Below, in pieces: positions 45,201 to 56,300 of a stretch of DNA of 64,000 bases. The position numbers and the translations under genes are program-made. The notes beneath the pieces were generated by a model. It was not told the origin of the DNA. It did no database searches and saw only the letters and a program-made list of their open reading frames with translations. Location: positions 1,569,445 to 1,633,444 of the forward strand of contig NC_089276.1 in assembly GCF_963678975.1 (NCBI RefSeq), written 5' to 3'. How positions within the stretch are numbered: position 1 is the first letter of the stretch; each line of letters begins with the position of its first letter. This DNA comes from Dysidea avara. Its lineage: Eukaryota > Porifera > Demospongiae > Dictyoceratida > Dysideidae.

Positions 45201-48200
45201 TGAAAACTTAAAATGAGAGTGGACCTCATTCATAAGTGGGCCAATCTCACCCATTTTAGCCTCAGGTCTCATTCCTAGTGGACTTTACAGGTTGAGGTCT
45301 CTGCTATGAATATACTGGACCAGAGCAGTTACACATAATGCTTCAAACTTAGCAACTGAATACAGTGGTGTAGCTTTTCTGCCAGGTCTAGATCTACACA
45401 GACCAATTTACATACAAATACAATCTCTACAACTTAATTGGTGAAAACGACATCTATCTTGACCAAGAGAGGCTTTGACAGGCTTGCAAAAATGAGCCAG
45501 AGAATGAGATATCATCTAGTCTCTGGACATTGGCTGACACACTTCTTGAGCTTGTGACCTTAGCAAAATCTTATAGAATCCTTTGTTTTGTTCATCATTC
45601 ATTCTGTCAGCATACACCAAAGGGTTTTGAGGCATATGCCTAGCAGTCCACTATGAGTAAATTTCAATGTTAATGCTGAGCTCCAATCAATTATGGTACC
45701 AACAATGGAATATTTTCATATATCATATTCTGACTTCTATAAGGATGACTTCTTTAAGGAACAGATGAAGCATGGCTGTACATGCAGTATTATCACAACA
45801 ATGACATTTGGAGCATCCAAATCTCCTTCCCACAGAGCATCACTAGATGCCTCCCTTGTCATGATTTTGAAAGCATTTGTTAAAACTTTTGCCAGTCCTT
45901 GTTGATGATGATCATGTGTTCTCACATATGTAGCTATGTAGGAATATCCACATAACTAATTACTAGTTGATTTATAGAAGCTCTATGTATTGAAGATGTA
46001 GGTAGCAGCAACAGGTCAAATCCTGAAGGGTGTGAGTTACAGGTAAATTATGGCCAGTCAACGTTCTGATCATAGTCACAGATCTATACCACACATGACT
46101 ATATATGTTACAACTCCTTGTAATTTTACCTCACTGAGCCAATGACATCACACGGCTGTGTCCAGAAGAATGGCTGTGCTGAATACCGTGAAATTAACTC
46201 AATAATCAATCAATCATACAGGCTGTCCACAACAGCTACATTAAGTGGACTCCCATGCAGACATCAGGGCATCAGTTTAGTAGTAATAAATTAGTTTAGT
46301 ATTGTTAGGGAACCATGCTTGTAAATCCTAACTTTTATGGATGAAATTTGCCACCAATGTATGTGTATTTCAATTGAACCCGTTTGATAGAAAGATTCAT
46401 ATAATCCAAGAATCTAATATGGTCACCCGGTAATGGTCCGTCTTTAGTATTGATATATTTGTAGATGTTTGACCCAGTATTGAGCTATAGCAATCTGAGG
46501 TCTTTACAAAAATGTTCAACAGTTAGACCTGGTTTCTCAGTGCCCAGTCAATAGGGGGAATCACATGATGTCGGTGGTAAGTAATACATTTATAAACAGT
46601 GTACTTTGCTGTGTCAACTTCACCAGTAAAGAATTGCGCTGCAGGGAAAGAGATATATTTTTAGAGATGGTGTTAAAGGTACAGTATTCTCACAGACTCA
46701 AAAGTATATTGAGTTACTGGGCATAGCTAATAGACCACAAAAAGTATTTGTGATTAATTTCCCACGTCATTAGTGTGTATTGTGTAAGTTATGAAGGCAT
46801 ACAAGTTAGAAAATTAAAGAACTGCATAATGTTTTCAGAGATGCACCACAACCCCTTCATGTAGACGTTCATCTAAAAAAGCTTTATATACTTTTTGGGC
46901 TTGATAAGTTTTGCTCACATTATTATAATACACCGTCAGCCAGACACAAGATTTCCTAAACCAATTTGATGCATACCTTATGGACATGTAGCTCTTGCAT
47001 GATTATAAAATAATCCTGAGTCTGAAGAATATATGTAGGAAAATAATAAAAGCTGTACCTTATATTGCAACAATCTACATCTGCAGTTGGTAAATGAATC
47101 AGATCCCACGAAGACATGATAGAGGCCATTTAAGCCACACGTCTCTGGTGTATAGCTGTGTAGGTGCAATAATATGTTTTTATAGCAAACTCCAGTGTAG
47201 TAATTACATAGTATATAAGTAAACACTTAAATGTTAATACTAAACAGTGTAATCGCTGTTATGAAACTTGGGTTGCTTTTTATGTAAAATTTATTTCCAT
47301 GCAAAAACATGCCACACATTACTGAAATACAGTGTCATAGTTGATGATTCCTTGCTGTGTAGGTGACCACCCAATTGGAAGAAATGAGAAGCAACAATGA
47401 GAAGCTGATGGGAGAGTTTGATGGCCTTAAAACTAAAGTTGATGGTCTGATGGTGGAGAACAACAGTCTTAAAGAAGAGAACAAACAGTTGAAAGCTGAG
47501 AACCAACAATTAAAAGTATGTACAGTTAGTAAGGCAAGCTCCTGGTAGAGCACAGCATGGAGTTTAAGTTCCATTGCCACTTTTGTTGTAATGCAAAAAT
47601 TCAGCTATATAGCGTCATCATTCATGACATTACAAATGCATACATAGCATAATACATGTATAGCAGGAATTATTAGCACTTGTATACGTACAAAACCAGC
47701 CAAGCAGTAAGAAAGTGTGTAACCAGATTGTTGTGGTGGCCACCAAAATGTAGTTGCAGTGACATTAATGATGGCTGTGCATTATTGGCATTAACATCAT
47801 TGTAGTCATTCTTCATAACTTTTCTCACTCAGGTTTTTGAAGGTTTACCTTTATTCGTATATACCTTGTTTGTTATTGCACTTCACTTCCTTTTGTATTT
47901 ATACACCATAAGCTGACCACAAGCTGGCTATGAGATTGATGATTATCAATAACAGAAGTTACAATCATACTTTATTGCTTAAAATTATTGTTTTTGTAGT
48001 ACTCTAATAGAGCACACGTTTTGTGGACAACACACACATACACACACATAGAATGACAGATTTTCCATTGGTACAATTCACTAGATTTATGCAATTTTTA
48101 CTATTGAGTAGGTTTAAACTGAACTTCATTTATCAGTTATTGTGAGCTGACAGTAGTGGTTTGATTTGAAAGTTAGGTGCAGAGGTCCCTGGTCCAAACT

Positions 48201-49574
48201 ATGGACAATTTTTATGCGTTTCATGCACATTTTTACTTCTTAGTGACTGTTCTATTAGAGTATTTCAATGCTGCAATTTTACACTGGGTTGGTAACTCTG
48301 CTGCGATTTCTTTTAAATAGCAAAAAGGTTTTATTTTTGATGGTGGTTAACTCCTGTAAATATTGACTTTCTTCTGGTATGTGGTTTACCTTATAGTGTA
48401 GGTGTGACAATGTGTTTGTATTTTTAATGCAAATAATTCTGTGAATGTTTATCAAATTTGCACCAGGGTGTTTGTAGTGTTAAAATCTTTCCATTTGGAG
48501 AAGGGAACACAGAGGCTTATATTTCAAACTGCAAAAAAATTATAATTGTAATAGTAATATGATTATGTGACTTTTTGCTTTTTGGTATGATTGGATTGTG
48601 CCCACTGATCAGTACAGTGCATTATTGTTGTTTAGAAACAACTGGTTGTGAAGGAGTCCCCCAGACCAGAATTATTTAAAGGAGAAGTGGACATCAAGTG
48701 GCAAGAAGGAGCCCTTATACCAGTACCCTGTGCCAATCACTCTGCCATACTACTTGAAGAAAAGGTGTGCATTGGAGGAGGTCATGAAGGCACTGGCACA
48801 CCATCTTATAGGATAGATGTATATGATCTAGCTGACAACTCCTGGAATTCAACTCCCATCACTATTCCTTATTGCAACTTTGCCATGGCCACTCTCAACA
48901 AACGGTTGATCATTGCTGGAGGCCAAGACAAACGTCATAAGGTGACCAACATGGTGTTTTCAGTAGATGGAGATCCAAAGAAATATACCAAGATGATAAC
49001 ACCAAGAAGTTTGGCCACAGCTGCTGGTCATCAGTCAACATTAATAATAACTGGAGGTGAAGGAGATCGCCGCAAAAAGATATTATCCACTGAATTGTTT
49101 GATAGTTCCACTGGACAGTGGTATGCTACCGACCATCTTCCACTACCCCACTGTAGATTACAGGCAGTTATTGTAAACAACAACCTCTACTTGTTAGGGG
49201 GAACTGATCTGAGTGATGATTATTCCCCAACAGTATTTACTGCTCCTCTAGACACCTTGTCCAGCCATACCTTAAAGTGGAACTCCCACCCAGACTATTC
49301 AATTTGCCAATCAGCTCCTGTTAGTGTACAAGATAGACTGTTCCTTGTAGTTGGAGGAACAATAGACATAATGGATCATCAGTACATACCGACGCGTGAT
49401 ATTCGCATGTTTGACAAGGTCAGTCAGAACTGGATATTCGTAGGATATCTCCCAACAGCAAGAAACGCAGCAGCTGCTGTTTTCGTAGGTGATAACACAA
49501 TAATTGTGTTTGGAGGACTGAATGATACCAATGACTATACCAGTACTGTTTGGATTGGCTCATGTGAGCCATAG
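42240..49574 (+). CDS. Gene D: coiled coil-kelch protein
   Basis: Well-supported exons are 47363-47515 (acceptor TGTAG, donor GTATGT, 51 codons) and 48636-49574 (acceptor TTTAG, TAG stop, 312 residues), joined in phase 0. The first encodes a leucine-zipper-type coil (QLEEMRSNNEKL, DGLKTKVDGLMVENNSL, EENKQLKAENQQLK) that runs straight into KQLVVKES of the kelch exon. The kelch half has six blades (CIGGGH, IAGGQ, ITGGE, LLGGT, VVGGT, VFGGL). A candidate first exon is 42240-42296, MAGAPPESSGYQQPSTTMP, which ends at a good phase-0 donor (GTTAGT). The link to 47363 across a 5-kb repeat-filled intron is tentative. No kinase or CARD-like exon was found between, so this member seems to lack a catalytic or death-fold module (382 residues if the first exon is right). 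The coil suggests dimerisation, possibly with gene E's similar coil. Confidence 0.7.
42633..42810. mobile_element. CCGTATA-family MITE, internally deleted copy
   Basis: Ends TACCGTATATTTCGAG and TATTTAGGCTATACGGTA with TA borders. The interior matches the longer copies (GAGCAATGTTGCTAATTTTCG, TATGGAGGTCTAAATATTTCG). Confidence 0.65.
43065..43095. repeat. Perfect 31-bp palindrome
   Basis: The 15-bp arms TATAAGCACCTGCTT and AAGCAGGTGCTTATA surround a single C. It ends exactly at the TA border of the MITE at 43094. Confidence 0.85.
43094..43303. mobile_element. CCGTATAGCC-family MITE
   Basis: Ends TACCGTATAGCCTAAATATT and AATATTTAGGCTGTACGGTA. Interior GGGAGTGTTTGCAAATCCG and TAGCAACATTGCTTAACCT are shared with the other copies. 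It lies in the putative first intron of gene D. Confidence 0.7.
43304..47362. other. Putative large intron of gene D, no gene seen
   Basis: AT-rich with only short ORFs. Apart from a possible MITE at 45004-45303 I see no coding exon. A kinase or death-fold exon was looked for and not found. Confidence 0.4.
45004..45303. mobile_element. Possible MITE with short inverted ends
   Basis: The left end AGACACCTCAACTCTCAT and the right end reading back GAGACCTCAACCTGTAAAG share GA-ACCTCAAC. The interior repeats CTCATGCATT/GCATGGTTTTCCATCTC-like and CTCATGTGATTT segments. Weak evidence. Confidence 0.35.
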
Positions 49575-50234
49575 TGACCCTGTATGGTGTGCATAAGTAA
49601 TTATTTCATTTATTCAGAGCTCTTAAGTGAGCAATGTAATAGTAGCTTGATGTACATTGTACCTATTTTGGAAGCATTTAAGAAGTCAGTGAAATGTGGA
49701 GTTAAGAATTATGGTGTAAAATTGTGCGCCTTAGCAACACTGATAGTAAGGAAGCAGCTAAACATGGTCCTCAAAATACAAGGGAGATACAACATGACCC
49801 ACACTCGTGGAATAATTTCTATGTGGGTCCATATATATAATTATCTTTAGTTCCCTATTATGCTCCATTGAGTTCCATTATACTCTGGTTAAGTTCTTTA
49901 AACACTTGTATGACTTGAGTTCTAAAATATCTTACTAGAATATTTGTATCTATTAGTATCTTAATCTTTAGTTGCTCTCCCCCCTTCCCAAATGAAGCTA
50001 TAGATCTGATATGTGACTGTTAACCTTTTAATGTACACTAATACTAACTATGGAATGCATGTGTGTCTGCTTTAGTGTATTATCCCACAATGAAACATTG
50101 CATGTTGTATAAGCCATGCCAAAATACTTTTATGTGCCATGACAGTACAAATTAAATCATACTATAGTATTATTATTATTAATGGATGGATATACAAACA
50201 GGGTTACAAATAATATAAAATTTGGATCAAAAGT

Positions 50235-51175
50235 AAAGTTTAGGCACTAGGCCTTTGTTCATATCCATATCCTATGTCATTCCAATAATTATCAAGACTT
50301 GCTTTGAAAGTAAAGATTGTTGGTGCTGAAACAACTTCTGGCAGGGAATTCCATGTATTTATCACTCTCTGGGTGAAAAAATTCGACCTTAAAAGTAGAC
50401 ATGATGGTTTTTTGAAAAGTTTCATGTGGTGTCCTCTAGTGTGATGCCCAGAGTTTAGAGTAAAGTACCTTGCCCAGTCAACATCATAATAACTGTGTAA
50501 AAGCTTGTAAGCTTCAATGAGATCCCCTCGTTTCTGTCGACAATAAAGAGAATAGAGTCCAAGTTCTCTTAACCTTGACTCATAAGGTAGTTTGACTATA
50601 GTCCATTCACAAGTTTAGTGGCCCGCCTTTGTATATTTTCTAGAGTATCAATGTCCCAGGCTAGATATGGACACCAAAGCTGGATGCAATATTCTAGCTG
50701 TAGTCTAACATAAATTTTATACAGGAAGATAAACAATTCTATAGAGAATTTTGTAAATGTTCTTTTAAGCATTCCCAGTATCCTGGTTGCAGCAGCTGCA
50801 GCTTTTTTTATTTTATTAAAGCTTTACAGCACAAGTGCTGTAGGACACCTGGTCCTACAGCCTGCTCAAAGACTTTTTAACTACTTAAGGTGTGTTTGAA
50901 AAGTTGGAGAAAGGAGAAAAAATCCATGACTGGACCTATAGGTAACCTCGAACCTGCAGCCTTTGTCACAGTGCAAGGAAGGTTTAAGAGAAGATGTTAT
51001 CCATATGCCTAGATCTTTCTCAAAATCTGTTTTGTCAACTCCACAGTAGACCCCAAAGTTTCCATTATATAATTCCTGTGCTTTTACCTATATGCATCAC
51101 TTTGCACTTCTCTAAGTTAAGGTTCAGTAACCAGATCCCATTCCATTCTTGCAAGTCACCATTCTTGCATGTTAT
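50235..51175 (-). pseudogene. Decayed non-LTR retrotransposon RT 3' part, interrupted by a SINE
   Basis: The minus strand reads, in order, NLEKCKVMHIGK (about 51120), TDFEKDLGIWITS (about 51010), then the SINE. It resumes with TRILGMLKRTFTKF, YKIYVRLQLEYCIQLWCPYL, IQRRATKLVNG, LGLYSLYCRQKRGDLIEAYK and NFFTQRVINTWNSLPEVVSA. This is the classic C-terminal RT region of CR1/L2-like elements. Several stops and frameshifts; not functional. Confidence 0.85.
50803..50995 (-). mobile_element. tRNA-derived SINE inserted in the RT remnant
   Basis: Minus-strand reading has a B-box-like GGTTCGAGGTTACC, a T-run (GGATTTTTTCTCC), a hairpin with CTGTAGGACCAGGTGTCCTACAG, then GCACTTGTGCTGTAAAGC and an A-rich TTTAATAAAATAAAAAAA tail. 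It splits the RT reading between TDFEKDLGIWITS and TRILGMLKRTF, so it is younger than that element. An A box is not clear. Confidence 0.65.
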
Positions 51176-51689
51176 TCAAGTCTAGATCTAGGTCTCTTAT
51201 ATTATATTCAAGTCTCTTCTATATCATGTGCAAATCATGACAATCATATAACACATTCGATCTTACATAGTTACAAATTGAGGAATGACTGTTGTCATAT
51301 AGATGAAAAATAATTGTACATAATTATAGATAAGAATTTTTATAATGTAGGAATACATGCGCACAGCTATAATATTCAATTGCAATACCTTACAATAACA
51401 AGTGTAAGCTAGAAATTTCAAGAAAAAATTCAATGAAACAAGCTACACTAGCTGACATATTAATTCCTACTTAACTTAATTCTTATTGCAAAGTACATCA
51501 AAGGTAGTAAGAATGATGCCAGACACATTAATCATGCAAGTTAACACACCCAATTATCAATGACTGAAATGCAAAACCACTTCTTTTTTATGCCATTATA
51601 CAGCATTACAAGTAAAAAGCAGTACAAGAAGCCACTCTTTGGAAACGAAAGTGCTGAAGCCATGCCAGCACAAGTTAAATATCAGAGAG

Positions 51690-51990
51690 GGTTAAAAGAC
51701 ATGGGATACATAGGAGAACAAGGTAGGTCCATGATGTATGCGTAATATAGTAGCTGCTGGAGTTGGCAAAAAAGCACATCTCATGATCAAGCTGAAGCAA
51801 TGCCAAACGGAGAAGAAATCAAGCCTGCATGTAGCCTATCCATAGTCAAGTTGAAAGCATCAGTCAGTCAATCAGTCAGCTAGTAAAATATTTCATAGAA
51901 GTTGGTTAGAAGGGTTGAGGTCACTTTGAAGACATTTACCAATACTGCCAACTTGAAGTTCAAATACCGATACTTTACCAATACTACCAG
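51690..51990 (+). repeat. Composite repeat family, partial copy 4
   Basis: CAAGGTAGGTCCATGATGTATGCG, AAGCATCAGTCAGTCAATCAGTCAG and TTGGTTAGAAGGGTTGAGGTC follow the order body, tetranucleotide tract, tail seen in copies 1-3. The foldback and far tail are missing. Confidence 0.6.
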
Positions 51991-53357
51991 GTTCAAATAC
52001 GACAACTTTTAATTCACTGTACATGTGTTAGCTAATACTATATATACATATTATAGTAAAAGGCACACATGTTAAGGCCTCAAGGTTAGAGATGGTGGTT
52101 ATAGCTATTAATCAGTAACATATATATGAACTATAAAGAAACTTCCAAGAATTATTAAATATTTGTAGGAGTCAATACAATTATTCAGATTGTTTTAAAA
52201 CATATAATTGAAGGGGTCAGTGGAAAAAGGGGACATGTGCCATTTTAGATTTTCCATTTTCTAAAAATTTGAATGGCTTGTTTTAACCATGTGAATAATA
52301 TTGTCATTAAGTAAACAACAGAGTTTAAAAGTTCATGGCAGTCTCAAATTGATTTTTAGCAAATATTACAATATTTCAATTATATACCAAAATTTTGTTT
52401 AATGCCCACTATGTGGTCACCTAAATTTTCAAATGGCACTTGTCCCCTTCAATTATGGGAAGGATAGCAGCATAGATAATGTATGTCACATGGATTGGAA
52501 ACGCCCGTATTATTTACATAGTGACGTCATGAGCTATCCTCGTTTCGCTGCGCGTAAACTTTATGGCCTCGACAGGTGGAAGATTTCGCTGTTCTTGTAA
52601 CCATTAAATTGGTGTTTGTTGTTTACAGCTGGGTTAGTTACCACCCACACTAATTGGAGGCCGGACTGGGTAGGGCCGCTGGAGAATAGTAAACAACAGC
52701 GTAAGAAAATTCACGTTCAAAGGTGAAATATGGTGTTTCAAAACGGTTGTGCAAATTTCCTGAAGAAACAGAAAGTGTAGCATTGTTTCTTTGCTGCTGT
52801 TTACACCACTTGTAGCAGGTAGAGTGTAGTAGGCTAGCTAGATATTCACTGCTTCGCTGTATATTTTCACTGCTTCGATAAAACTTCAGAAAACAGACAC
52901 TACGTTGTGCTATTGTTTAGCTCAAGCTGAGCAGTACTGTAGCTTAAAATTTATTTCAATGTATCACACATTTCTTTGGTTGTGTAAATGCAGTGACAAG
53001 AAGTTGGCTAATAGTACTGCTGTTGAATTATTAGCTGGTGCGTACCTGCCATTGTCACCTGTCGCAAACAATATTTCTCCGAGGACAACTGAAGTTTGCA
53101 CTGTCAAGATTAGTTCCGTCTGAGCACTGTTCCAACTCATTACAAAGTTGTACCAGCACGAAAACCTTCATCAACAATATGTAGCTTCAAACAATAATGT
53201 TTCCTTGCTTCATGATCTATCTCTCGTACGTAATCACTCGATCATTTCCATCACTACTTCTTTTGCCCTACAAAAATCGCGTTCACGTGATCACGCTACC
53301 CAGTGTATAGGCGAAGAGCCACACCCTTGATTTTACTGGCACATCCGGTATTTCATC

Positions 53358-56300
53358 ATGGCAGCTACAGTTGCTAATGATCTTACTTTGCAAGACGTTA
53401 ACCCCACTGGAAAGGAAATTGGTCGTGGTGCTTATGGGAGAGTGTTTGAGGTCGACTATCAAGGGACCCTGTGTGCCGCCAAGGAGGTACACGCGTTACT
53501 ACTACAGTATTCGGACAGCCAAGAGCTTAGCAAGATCACAACAGACTTTCTTAATGAATGCCAAATATGGAGTACCATTCGCCATCCTTGCATCGTTCAG
53601 TTTTTAGGTATATACTTATTATAATTGAATTTGCTTATATGCAGTCTATAATACAGGAGTATACTATCCGGTACGTGACCAGTATAAATTACCTGTTATG
53701 GTTATGGAGAAGATGATATACAGCCTGAGGGGTCTGGTGGAGAAGTATGCCAGTATACCGTTAAATGTGAAGTTGTCCATATTGGATGAAGTGTGCCTTG
53801 GTCTAAGATACCTCCATAGTAGGAATCCACCAATTGTACACCGTGACCTCACCCCTAATAACATTTTACTGGGAAACCGTCTTGAAGCCAAGATCACTGA
53901 TCTGGGTGTTGCTAAAATGATGCAATCAGATAGTAAGAAAACCATGACTAAAATCCCAGGAACACCAGATTTTATGCCACCTGAAGCACTCACCAAAAGA
54001 CCTGTCTATGGTCCTCCATTGGATATATTCTCTTATGGAGGAGTAGTCCTTAATGTTATTACTCACCAGTGGCCAGAACCATCTGATCGAGAACAGCTCA
54101 ATGTTGACACTGGGAGATTTGAGGTGATATCAGAGGTGGCGAGACGTCAGCACTATCTTGATACACTCACTGGAGGTGCTGCTGACCTGAAATCAGTAGT
54201 GACATCTTGTTTAGATGATGATGCCAGAAATCGTCCAACAGTTATGCAAGTGTCCACAGAAATCAAGAGGATAAAAGATGTGTGCAGTCAACAAACCAGT
54301 CATGATGGGATGAGTCCCATCGTATGGTGGGTTGAGGTATCTGGTCAGTCATCATCACAACAAGTTAGTTGTAAAGCAACAGCAATGCTACTGGTATAAT
54401 AGACACTTGTTCAGCTTAAAGTTTGGTGCCAGCTTATTTTCCACATCAGCGTAGTATAACAGGATTTCCACATTGTTTTTGTGACCAGCTTCCACGTGCA
54501 CAAATTAAAGTTGTATTTTCACTATGACCAGATTTCTACACTGATAGACTTGCTGTTTGAAAAGAATCTTTTCTCAGACCTTGTGAGGACCACAAATAGC
54601 TAGTAGTTTGGTAGAATTCAATGGCCATAGCATTCATTGTATTATGTAATAAAGCTGGTAAAGTCACAGAAAACTTTCTTCAGTGTCTCTTTCTTTATCA
54701 GTTGATAGTGTAAGGATAGCCCATAAGGACTTAACATCTAATCTTCATTTATCTTCTTATATCATTTTTTAAGAATAGATTCCCATCACCAGAATGACCC
54801 AGGTATCTAAATTGAACCATATGAAGAATGCATGCATATCCGCACTTATGCAGCAAATTAAAGAAACTATAGCTTTGTATTGAAAGTAGCTAGTATAAAT
54901 GCTCTATATACATCTATATAGATGCTGCACAGGTGGGTAAGCTTTATTAATTACTCTGAGGAGCATAATTAAAATACAAATGAATCTGGTTTCTATGCTA
55001 TTCATTGAGAATAGCTTTCCTAACAGGATGTATAAGTGTTGTAAAACTAAAAATGACAGTGTGGGCCTTGCTAGTAGCCTCCCAGGAAATTGCGTATCTT
55101 TACTAAAGAGGTAAGCACGCCTCTAATGAGCAGACTCAAAGCTTTGTTAAGAGACATTATATTTTTGTTAGAAAGCACCATAGACAAACTATTAAAAATT
55201 AAGATGGTTCTGAGTGTTGTTTGTAGTTAATGTACTCTGTTTGTATTAGCTATACCGTACAACAGCTTATATGTGCAAGCTCCAATTGTTTGCAAATTAT
55301 TGAAGTTTAATTTACAAAATTGTCTACTGTCAGGGACTGAAATTCTTATAATTTTCAAGTGAGCCGAGTTTCACCAAAACTTACTGTATTAGAAACATTA
55401 ATGTCAGTAGTGTAGAAATATGGAGAAATTGTTCATGCGACATGTCTCACAAATTCAGCAATTGCAGAAATTAGATGCTACACTAATATATTTTAGCTGC
55501 TTCGCAAAATTTTAGACCTTATACAACAATAATCTGTAATAGTACTTCCTTAGCTAAAATGGTAATAAATGGATTACAAAATTAATAGCGAAATGTATGC
55601 ATTAAAGTACCATACAGAGGGAAATTTTGGTGGGGTAAAATTTGGTAAATAGCCTGCAGCTAAATTGCATTTGGCACAATAAGCTTTGGCGAAATCTTTA
55701 GCTATAAACAGGCACTACGCATTAATTGACAGGTTACTTAGGCAAATTTGTAGCAAATCACAAATCAGCCTGCCAAAGTTTTCCTCTATACAGTAAGTAA
55801 TTAACACCATTGTTCAGTCAGGCAGTAGTGTTCCTGAGATCTCCAGCCGCACCAGTGATTATTGCTGCCTTTTCTTTATCTTATCTGTCATTCTTGCTGT
55901 ATTTTTTGGCACAATTGAGGAATGTAATTTTTCAGCAAAGCATTCACAGTGCATGACACATGGATTAATATACAAGCTATATCTATTATGACTAGTGAAC
56001 CTGCAGAGTTTTACTATAATAACTGGTTATTGGAAGGTAATAGGATATTGACTGGTTATTGTCTGATTGTAAATTAACAGACATAATGGTACTCAACATG
56101 CCTGTTGGAAGCCTTAGAGTGGTACCAAAGTGACCATCAACATCCTGCCTTACAATAACAGTTATTACAATCATTTCCACATGCTTTGAAGTTAACACTT
56201 GTCAGCAGGGGTAATTTATGGTTTACCAAGTGGGTGGGCAAAAGCAGTAAAAGGCTTCTTAGCCAACAATTGGCTTGACCTAGACAATACTGGTTATGAA

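Larger units (their letters stand above)
49575..53357. other. Intergenic stretch between genes D and E
   Basis: It contains a decayed non-LTR retrotransposon (50235-51175) with a tRNA-type SINE inserted in it, and a composite-repeat fragment (51690-51990). The last 800 bp is less repetitive and should include the gene E promoter. No independent gene is supported. Confidence 0.45.

Noticed and set aside
52562-52574. Tiny possible first exon ATGGCCTCGACAG before GTGGAAG
   Set aside because: A donor-like site follows, but gene E has its own good ATG at 53358 and nothing links the two.
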